A stretch of 64,000 nucleotides of DNA, taken from positions 9,568,501 to 9,632,500 of the forward strand of contig NC_051101.1 of NCBI RefSeq assembly GCF_901709675.1. The letters are read 5' to 3'. Shown piece by piece: positions 25,269 through 35,900 of the stretch. The stretch is from Syngnathus acus. Lineage: Eukaryota > Chordata > Actinopteri > Syngnathiformes > Syngnathidae. A program made the translations under genes and the position numbers. Position 1 is the stretch's first letter; each line of letters starts with the position of its first letter. Below the pieces are notes generated by a model. That model worked only from the letters and a program-made list of their open reading frames with translations, did not search any database and was not told the origin of the DNA.

Positions 25269-26951
25269 TCACCAATTGAGATCAACGCTGCCAATTCTGA
25301 GTTCACGGCTGTGGAGTAAAACAAACAGTTAAAATGATGAAAAAACCACTGCCTGTACAAAACAAAGTTTACCTACCAGCCTTGAAAATCTGGGAGAGCC
25401 CAAGGCTTGACCAGTGTATCAGAGTAGGGGTCATTTATATTTCCACAGATTCCACATAAGTTTCCAGTGTACCAAGGACTTGCCTTGATCGTGGCAGAAG
25501 TGATGCCGATCTTCATTTCCAACGCTGTTTCCAGTCCTTCGTCCTTGTTTAGAACCACCACCAACTCGGACTTGTCGTTGGGCACGCCAAATGACAAGGA
25601 CACCCCTATAGGCAAAGTGTAAGGCAAAGCCACAAGATGTCCATTCACCTGCAATGTGGACAGTGGACTGATTAGAACCAAAATAACAGTAGACAAACAT
25701 TTTTCATGCAATGTTACCTCCACAATGCCATCCTGGATGACAACTGAGAATCCCACAAGGAGGACATGGAACACCGTGACAAGTCTGGTGCCGCTCCCGT
25801 AGCAGTGTCCATAGTAAGAAATGAAGCTGAACCGATTTTCATTGGTCTGGTCGCAAAGGGCCATTAGTTTGTAAGGCGTTTGCGGAGCCAAGCTCAGCTT
25901 CTGCCCGTTGAAAGTGAAGACCTGCAGACTGCCTTTGAGTTGACAGACATGAGTTGGTCTGGAAGTGCAGCTTGACCTGCAAGCCATCGCTCCTCCCAAC
26001 CTCCAGCTGTGAACAAACTTCAGTGTATCTTTAGCTCCCTCTTCATCTGGCATCATTTGGTCATCATAAGGATCAGAGTTGGCATTCCCGCAGAGACCGC
26101 CGACGTACGAGTCGTAACTGCTCGGGAGGACAACTACCATGGTGCCACTTTTATAGACAATCACCTGCAATCCCATATCAACATGAACAACTAGAGATGA
26201 AGGTGTTGGATAGGCAGTGAAACGGCCTGAATGGTGAGAGTATGGTAGAACCTTATATAGTCCATCGACCTGAGAATTGAAAATTGAAAGATTGTAATTT
26301 CACGAGTAAAATTCAAAACTCTAAGGAACTGCATCTAAAATAATAATAATAATAATAGGGTACTCACAAGAACTTCATTGGGGTCTTTGCCAACTACTAC
26401 CTCCAAATTGTAGATGGTCAGTGTTAGAGTTTGGCTATGAAACAATCTGTTGTGGCAACTTGAGTCGGAGATAGTGATTCTGAATGGTTCCAATCCATTT
26501 ACATTGGTGTTTGTTTGAACTAAAATATATGCACAGTTGTCCCTAAAGTCATAATGATGTCCATCAAAGGATGTAAAGTGCAGCCCATTGACAATACTAC
26601 AGTTCAGCGATTTGTCAGCTTGACACATTCTTTTGTTGGGGAGTCTCTTGCAGAACGTTCCTTTAGGGCATTGAGATGGTTTGCACTTAATACCTCCTGG
26701 TTTACAGATGCAAAGTTGGCCGCAGTCATCTGGGATCCAGAAAGTCGAGTCGAGGCGGTGGTATTTGCCTGTGGGGTCTGTGCAACCACACTGCTTCGGT
26801 GGGACGCAACCCTCTGGACTACTGATGAAACCAGGGTTGCAGAAGCAGCCTTGAACACAAACTGCAATGCAGAGTCTCTCTTTCAAGTGACAAGTTGAAG
26901 GACAGGCGGAGCCACAAGTCTTATAATGGCTGTTTGGCGGACAGCTAACAT
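25269..26951 (-). other. FCGBP-like VWD modules 7-8 and C-terminus (exons 19-22)
   Basis: Exon 19 (26368-26951) is TIL plus a VWD start (GLHF). Exon 20 (25718-26269) has GGLCGNANSDPYDD, then passes straight into a new VWD start without C8 or TIL. Exon 21 (25377-25648) has CGICGNINDPYSD. Exon 22 (25269-25308) adds CRELRIGSVDLNW and a stop. The exon 21 frame also runs into a TAG two codons after the donor, but splicing in phase 2 gives a Cys-ending DFQGC motif. Residues about 2685-3166. Confidence 0.8.
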
Positions 26952-29900
26952 CTGAAAAATAATTTGTACAGTATTCATTTCACAGTCCGAACATTTCACA
27001 ACACATGAACCTTGATGAAAATACTTACAGACTGTCGGTTCTGGGGGCACGTAGTCCTCAAACTCTTTACAAATGACAGAATAGGATGTTGCGGCCTGTT
27101 CGAGAGAAGCTGGAGACCTTCCTTGCGAGAGGTCAGCCACACAACTTTGATAAAAGGAGTCCGGGTTAACACGACTGTGACAACGTGCAAAGGGTCCAGT
27201 TGGATCAATAAGATCGTCACAGTGACTTTTCTGGGCGAAAGAGACTCCTTTCGGCATATCTTCCAGTAACGTATTGTTATCCAATGGCTTCTTTTCACAA
27301 CCAGTGCAACAGTTATGTTCACCATCAAAAACACGGTAAGCTTTAGCCAACTCCGCACTGGTGTTAGCGGGAGGGGATCCGTCGAAATATAAAGCAAAGT
27401 CGTCTTGAGGATGGCTATTAAAATTGCCACACAGCCCATAGACAATCTCCTTATAGTTGGGCTCCAGCATTAGAAGAATTGTGTTATTCCAGTCAAACAC
27501 TACCTGCAGCCCAAAGTCAGTCTTCAGTAGTGTTTTGCCTTCTTTGTTTGAAACCTCAATCTTACCCCGAAGCAGAGTAACCGGGATATAATTTACTTGA
27601 CCGTTTACCTGAAATTCAAGCAGATATTAGTCATGGAACTAAGGAAACACTTGTTAAATATTAAGAAACTTACATGTACACTGTCTTTGTCAGCAAACCT
27701 GACGACAAACCCATACGCTTGTACGGTCAGCTCTTGCGTGGAGGACACTTCTTTGCAGTCACTCTTCTTTGAGACCATGAAAGGTGTTGCTCCACCTGCT
27801 GACCCTTTGCTGCCTGAAAGCAGATAGGTGCAGGTACCCTGGACGTCGTAGTTGAATTCATCGAAGGTGTGGTAGTGCTGGCTTCCCCAGTTCCAACAGA
27901 GACCCGGAAGTCTCTGGCAAACTGCTTCACCGTTGCTCAGGTAGCACCGCTCAGTTGAGTTGTCACACTTGGCCTCACAGGGATCTTTGTCTTGTTCTGA
28001 TCAAACAGTTTTGAAACTGAAAATTATGTGCCAAACAAAACCGCTGTGATAATACAATTCATGGAGCTAGCTCACCATCTTTATGGCAGCCAGCCATTCC
28101 ATCCAAAACCATACAACTGTGCAGTGGCGGACACTTATGTTCTTCACAAATAAGTGGAGGCCCACAGGTGCAGTTCAGAGTGCAGTTTTGTAGAAGTCTG
28201 CTTTCAGAGGCCTGTAATTAAAAATTAAGAGTTGGCTATTTAGAAAACATGCTTCCTCTGCTATGTATTGAAATGTACTATATTTAGTATATTAATTAAA
28301 ACCTTCAGTCTTCTCTCTTCATGCATGCAGCCACACTCCTCCGCTGGGACGCACGCTTGGCCGTTATAAAGGTGATGCGCATCACATTCGCATCCTTCCT
28401 CGCAGTGTTTGGGACACTGCAAAGCAACGCCGATCTCAGGACAGAGGGCGGAGCAACTGTTGGCACACGGACTGAAATGGCTGAACTGCGGGCATTTCTG
28501 CTCTATAAGGGATATAAATGAAAACAGTATTAAAAATATCATTGAAGGAAAGGGGGGGGAAACAAACAGTTTGGCTTACCACAACCTGTGATGTTCCTCC
28601 AAGGGTCAACATTGACGCCGGCTACTTTGCATGCCGCATCATACACTTCAAATGCCTCACATAAAGTTTGCTTTTGTCCCTCTGCAAGACAGAGGTTAGT
28701 CAGGCACATGTTGTAATATTTCTGAGGGCATGTTGAGTTGTGACAAGAGGAGAATAGTCCCTTTGGCTGGATAAGAAGGCCGCAATACAGGTCAGAAGTA
28801 TACTCTGGCACAGGGGATCGACAACGTTGGCAGGTGCTGTCGCATGTTTCGTTGCAGCCTGACATCTGCCATGATTGCTGAAAGATGGCCGGATCTGAGA
28901 CAGCAGTGCCATTGGGTAGCTGCATGTCATCTGAGGGATCGTCGTTGTAGTTCCCACAGAGGCCACATGTCTGGTTATAAGTATTTGCTAGCTTGACCTC
29001 AACGTAGTTGCGAAGGTCAGAAATAATCTCCACCAGATGTGCAGCCTTGATAGTCCTCCATTGATTTTTTTGATCCACAATTACATTGTTCCCTGAGAAT
29101 GGGAGGTTCATTTGAACTTCATTCACCTAGGGGAAAAAAAAAAAAAAAAAAGCAAATCAAATTACAGATAGAGACTATGAAACTGTTTTCATGACAGCCA
29201 TTACTCACTTGAATTTTTTCAGGTTGAGCGCTTGACATCTTCAAGGTCATATGATTGACTTGTAGGTAAATCTGTTTGACTTCACCGTGGTTACCATACA
29301 CAGCAATCAAAAGTGGCTCCACAGTCAGGTTCTTGCACGTTTGAACCAGAGTGTAGTTGCATGAGGCGTTAAATTCAAAGACGTGTCGATCAAATGTACT
29401 CAACCGAGATCCGTTAATATGGCAGTCGGCCATTCTAGCTTTGGGGTGGCAACTTTCAATATCGCTGATAAGCGTACATTCTTCATCCTGACTACATGAC
29501 ACATTAACACAAGTCCAGTTTCCACCAGGATGACAAACACACCGTTGCTCACATGTGGACTTCTCCTGTCCCGGTAAGACGTATTCTCCATTTCTGTCCC
29601 AACAGCCACAGTTGGCTGGATGGACACAGTTCCTTCCACTGTGGGCTAAACCTGGCCCACAGAGACAGTCCTCCCCAATGTTTGGCGGGATCTCAATTGT
29701 CATATTGAGCCCGCCGAGGCAAATGTCAACAGGTGAGTGACTCGCGTTGTAGCTGGTATTGGACGGACATGAATTATCTGCAGAGAGACAATACGGGCAA
29801 AAGTCAAGAGAAGGTCACGGTGACTAATGAAGCACGAGTACCATCTAGCGGCCGGGTGCGAGGATGTGGCTTTTTCCTAATCAATTTGCACGGCAGTTTA

Positions 29901-32900
29901 AAAATGAGCTTTTGATTGATGTGCAAAACAGAGCTATTAGATGTAATGGATTATGCTGATGAATTTGACAAAGTTTAATTTTCATGCAGGGATAATTTGA
30001 CGACTAACACCAAAACCACATTTGGTGGTGGCAACACAGAGAGATGCTGAGCGGGTTTAATACTCACAGCAAAAGTCAGCGCTCCTCCAGGCATCAACTA
30101 CAGCCTTGCGATGGAGGCAGGCATCAGCATACTCTGCCAAGGAACGGCACAGGGCAGGCTGCACATCTCCATAAAGACACAGGTCACTGACGCAGCTCTT
30201 GTAAAAGCCGGAAGGGTCCACTTTGCTATGACAGTGTCTGAACGGTCCATTAACTTCCAGAATCTTCCCGCAAGCCGCTGGGTCAGAGAAGCGGTCCAAA
30301 GCTTCAGATGAACAATTTGGACAACTTCCACCTAGACAACCTTCCACACACCACTGGTTCTGTCCGCTTCTCCAAGCATTTCCAAATTGTTCTGGAGTGA
30401 GATGCTCTTGTGTGCCATTCGCTGTGAGGTCATCAGCAGGATCCAAATTGAAGTTACCACACAGGCCGCAAGTAGCATTAGCATATTTACTGGAGAGATG
30501 AATGATTATGACCCCTTCTTTGCTCATACTTAACAAGAAAAATGTCGACGAGACATAAGTACGCAGCCCTAAAGAAAATACCATTGTAGTTCCGTTGGCA
30601 TGAAACGGAATCTTCCTCTTTGTGCCATCAACCTGTAGGTGCCAAAAATTGTTCAAGTCAGCATTTCATTAATCCCCAAGAAATATTTGCTTGAATGTAA
30701 CTGGAGGAAAAGCATACTTAAGTCTTACCTCGATGCTTTCTTGATTGCTGCTGTCCAGTTGTAGTTGTTGGTTATTTATGCTAACCCAGACGATTTGTGC
30801 TGACTGATTAAATGCATCAGTCTGCACATCAACTTTGACGACATCAAGGCATTGCCATTGTCCACAGATGCCCAGTAACTGATACCGGCAGGTGCCAAGG
30901 AAATCATATTCGCGCTTGTCGAAGGTGAGCACACGATGACCACTGTAGCGGCACTTGGTATAATTACGCCGCACACAGCTTCTGACTCCATTTTCAAGAG
31001 CACAACACTCATCATCATGACAATTAGCATCATGGCACTGGATCTGGTCGTTGCAGATGCACTGTCGGGTACACGCCTCATCAGCCCAAAAGGTTTCGTT
31101 GTGGCGGTAATGGCGTCCGTTGTATGTACAGCCACACTGGGATGGGGTCACACAGGTGCCACCATGAAGAAGAAACCCAGGGTCACACTGGCATCCTTCC
31201 ACACATGCTGCAGTGCAGATGGAATTGAAGCGGGCCTCGCAGGTAGCAGGGCAGGCTGTCCCACAGGCTTCGTAATGGCTATTTACTGGGCAGAGGAAGG
31301 CTGAGAGAAGAGGGGACGGGGATTGCACACATTTCATATGCCTTAAGGTTAACGTATTGTCTTGACATCAATTTAGAGCCAGTCTGATGCTTTTGCCGCA
31401 AGGCAGCTCGGTCATAATTTGTATAAAGTGAACTAGTTCAACAGGAAGATAACATCGGCGTGAATTAAATAATGTGGGATGCAGTACAACAAGTGTAGTG
31501 GAGCAGAGAAAAAGATTTCACAGTGCAAAAAGGGCCACATGGAGAAATGCCAAGTATAAAGATGAGGAGGGCAGGCTTACTTTTTTTCTCTGCACAGTGC
31601 CAAGTTTCATTAAGTACGCAGTTCTGCCCCTTGGGGCATGAGGCTGCTCTACAACACAGTGTGGAAGTGGAGCAACAGTTGCACCGCTTGGAACACTTCA
31701 CATTCCACAAAATGTCCCCAATCTAAAAGGGCAATAGACAAATTACTTTTGTGGAAGGAAAAAAAAAAAAAAAAAGGTGCGTGGCAATACTTTTGTTTAA
31801 AGTCCAATGAACACACAACTTGACATGATTAGCATTTTAGCACGTCAGACCCAGCTAATGAATAATAAAAGAAAATAAAAAAACTTAAGTTAGACCAACA
31901 AGTTTAAAACTTTTTCTCCAGATAAAATGGGGCAACATTTTTAGTTCTGTTTATATTTAGATGCAATAACTGACTAAAAATGGCCAGCCTGAATGAAAAA
32001 AATCTGATGACTTGCCTCATAGTAATGCCCAAGGTAGAGACAGCCACATTGGTCAGGTTTGACACAGCCACTCCCACTCTGCACATATCCAGAGTCACAC
32101 TGACACCCCTCATTGCAGGGCCATGGACAGGGGACATCAGATAACATAGCGCAGGACTCTGAACATGCACCAACACATAGGTTGTAGTGGGAATGCTCAG
32201 GGCACCAAAGTGCTGCGGGAGAGAAAAAGAGAGAGTTGGGAAGATGTGCTTTATATATGGGTAGGGCATTACAGGTCATCTTATGTAACTTCTTAAAAGC
32301 ATCAATTAGTGATAATTAAGCTGCGAGCATTTACAGACTTCACAAAAGGAAACGTGAAAAAGCTTACCGCACTTATCCCCCCTCCATGGTTTGACCTTCA
32401 CTCCTGCTTCCTGGCAGACAAATGCATATTGCCTCAAACTGTCACAAAACAATTCCTTAATTTTTGACCCACACAAATCTTTCACGCAGTTCTGAAAAAA
32501 TGGCATTGGGTCCATAGTGGAATGGCAAAGCCCAAATGGGCCTTTAGGAGCAAGCAACATGCCACAGAGGCCATCTGATTCAAATTCTTTCATGGAGTCG
32601 CATAAGAAACAGTCATGACAGTCAGTGGGGCAGTTTGTTCCGGTGGGAGAAAAGCACCAGGGAGACGTACGAGTGGAATCATCCGACATCAGACTTCGTT
32701 GGTGGTCTGTAGCAACAGTCGCGGTATTTTGACATAACCCACAAAGTCTTTTGTGCGTGGCTGGAATCGTCAGTTGTATTAAATTAGGTCCACCGAAGGA
32801 GACTACGGCGCCAGTGTCTTTAGCGATGATACGGGTTAGCCGTCCGGAAAGCAACACTGCCACACCATTCATATAAATGGGTAGGGCCTTCACGACACCA

Positions 32901-35900
32901 TTTATCTACAAGCAAAACAGCACATTCAATTAATATGGGGAAACAAAATTGAGAAAATTTGAAGCCATTTACCTCAACTTTTCCAAAAAGCTCCTTGGAC
33001 AGCGTTACGTCCATGTCATGGATTTTAAGGTGCAGCTTGTCTTTCAGGATGGCAGCAGAAAGCCCAGGTTCATCACAGATCTGGAATAAAGGCTTACGCA
33101 AATCTGCCACGTTCAAATCAAAATGACCTCCATGAAAGGTCTGCAAGTGTTTGCCACCCAGGAGGGTGCATTTCAAATAAATGCCATAGCATGCACGGCG
33201 ACCATGTTTGATGACACACTCCGTTCCAGTTGGACACGTGCTACTTTTACATTGCACGACGTTGTGGCCCACACACGCACAGGACCGAAGGCAGTTCTCA
33301 TCAGGGTGGAATTTTTCATGGAGTTCATAGTAAATACCGTTATAACTGCAGCCGCATTCAGAATTAGTTACACATTCCCCACCACTGTGGAAAAAGCCAG
33401 ACTTGCAAAAACAACCTTCCTTGCATCTTTCTGAAAGAGGACTTGGGTTATGGGCACAGGCAAACATGTGAGTAGAACAGAGGCGGTATTCACTCTTGGA
33501 CGGGCATGTGGCAGCTGAGGAAGAGAAGGACAGTAAATTATTCCAACCAACTTTAAACAGAACACCTACAGGCAAGATTCTACTTGACTTACAACAAAAT
33601 TTTGAATCTCGCCATTCGTCCACACTGGCGCCCATTTCTTGACATACTGCTACGTAGCCGGACAGAATCTGGCACAGGGTCGTTTGGTTACCACTGCAGA
33701 GGTCATTAACACAGTCCTCATAGAAATCTTGAGGATCCACGGTTTTGTGGCAGCTCTGGAATGCGCCCTCAGGATCCAGTAACCTTCCACAGAAATTCTC
33801 TCCCTGATAAGTATCCTGCTCTTGTGGAGTGCAGCTAGATGTGCTCATGGGCAAATCCCAACATTCTTGACCACCGCTAGTTTGCCAATATCGAACAGCT
33901 TGACTAATATCAGAATCATGTGCTACTGGGTCATCCTGTGGTTTATAATTAAAGTTCCCGCAAAGTCCACAAAGTTGACCGGCAAAGACCTCGGGCATTG
34001 TGACTGTCAAAATGACTGGGCTGTATGTCACAACAAGACCAAAGTCGGTTTCTAAGCAAACCGACTGTCCTTTTAGATAGAGCATTATTTTGCCTTGGTT
34101 CAAAATGGAAGGAAGCTTCAGCAGCAGACCGTTTACCTAAAAGAAAATGATTACCAATAAATATTGAAAAAACAAACAAAACAAAAAACTTAGAAGCAGC
34201 ATATCCTACTCACCATAACCTTGCTGTGCCATTCATCTGACATCTCAATGGAATAACCAGCAACAGACATCTCAACAGGTCGAAAAGAAACATTAGCTCC
34301 CGTCTTGACGAGTTTTTGAACCTTGACACTGAAGTCTTGCAGGTAGCCTCGTGTGGGACAGTGTGATGTGAGCAGATAACTACAGTTTCCATGAACTTCA
34401 AACTTCTTGCTGTCAAATGTGGTGACGTGATCGCCTTTGGCTACACAAAGGCCACGTCCCTCAGCGTGGCAGCCGAGGACTCCATTTAAAACCTTGCAGA
34501 CTTCTCCAGCCTGGCAGTGAGACGGCGTGCACCTAACAGTCTTGGACTGAGGCTGGCAGACACATTTCTCTTGACACTGCTGGTCCATCCAAAAGGTCTT
34601 TGAGGGGAGATAATAGGAGCCGTTTTGAACACAACCGCACTCACTGGGCGAGACACACTTGCCGTTACTTAGCAGATATCCCCTGTTGCACTGGCACAAT
34701 TCCAAACAAGGGAGGGAGCAGTTGTGGCTGGGATCTGGGTTCCCACATGTTGCAGGGCAGGCTGACCCACACGCCTCATAATGGCTGTTTATAGGGCAAG
34801 TTGGATCTGTTTGGGAAAGAAAAAAAAAGATTAAACATTTACTCCTAATTAAACAAGGTAAATATGAAGCTGTTTGGAACTTACAACACTTTGTGATTGC
34901 TCTCCAGTTTTGGATGCTGCCCCCGAGCCTCTGGCAGATGTTGGCATAAGCCGCAAACACTTTACACAGCGACCTGGCAGCTCCACTGAGGCACAGGATG
35001 TTGTCACAACTATGAACAAAGGGTTCGGGATCAATATACAAGTGACAGCCACTAAAAGGTCCATCCTTCCTCTTCAGCAAAGTGCAATTATTCTCGTGGG
35101 AGTTGCCATTTACGCCCGGAGAGGATTGCGTGCGACTGCACGCTTGACATGGACCATCTCCACATTCTTGAATACATGCAGCTGCGTTGCCATCCAACAC
35201 CCAGGGGAGGGTGAAATCCATAGTTTTGGACATATTAGTACTATCGGGAATGATTGTGTCATCTGAAGTGCTGTCATTGGCATTTCCACAAAGACCACAC
35301 AGAAATCCATGCAGCTCTGGGCCAGCTTCAATCTGAATATTATGAACCCAGTCATACAGCAGAGTCATGCCAAAGGAAGTTTCCAGAAGAACACCAGGGC
35401 CATTTGGATACATTCTTAGGATCCCGTTATTCAAGATGACTGGCAGGTTCTTGCTATGTCCATTAACCTATAAATTTAAAAAGTAAAAGAGTGAGTTCAC
35501 ATATTCAGGAAGGTCATTTTTTCTTTGAGAAAATAGTGTTCTATCTTACCCTGATTTGATTCCACTCTCCTTTAACCATGGAAATATTAAAACCAAGGAT
35601 TTTGATCTCCAAGCTTTGAATGCTGGAGACAGTGGCCCTATTCAAATATGCTCTGGCGATATTAACCTGTAGTGGAGTGGAAGCATTTATGCCTGGACAA
35701 GTGGTCTGCACTAAGGTATAATTACAATTTCCCAGGAGAACAAAATGTTTTCCATCAAAGGTGCGATAATAAGAATCACCCCATGCAGAGCATACTTTCG
35801 TCTTCAAGGAACATAAATGATGTCCATTTCTAAAGGAGCACTGCTCTTTGTGACCACAGTGCAAGTCATTACAGGAAGATATTTCTAACAGGAGGAGGAA

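Noticed and set aside
26554-27269. Plus-strand ORFs inside the FCGBP-like gene
   Set aside because: Antisense shadows of exons 18 and 19; no splice logic or family signal.
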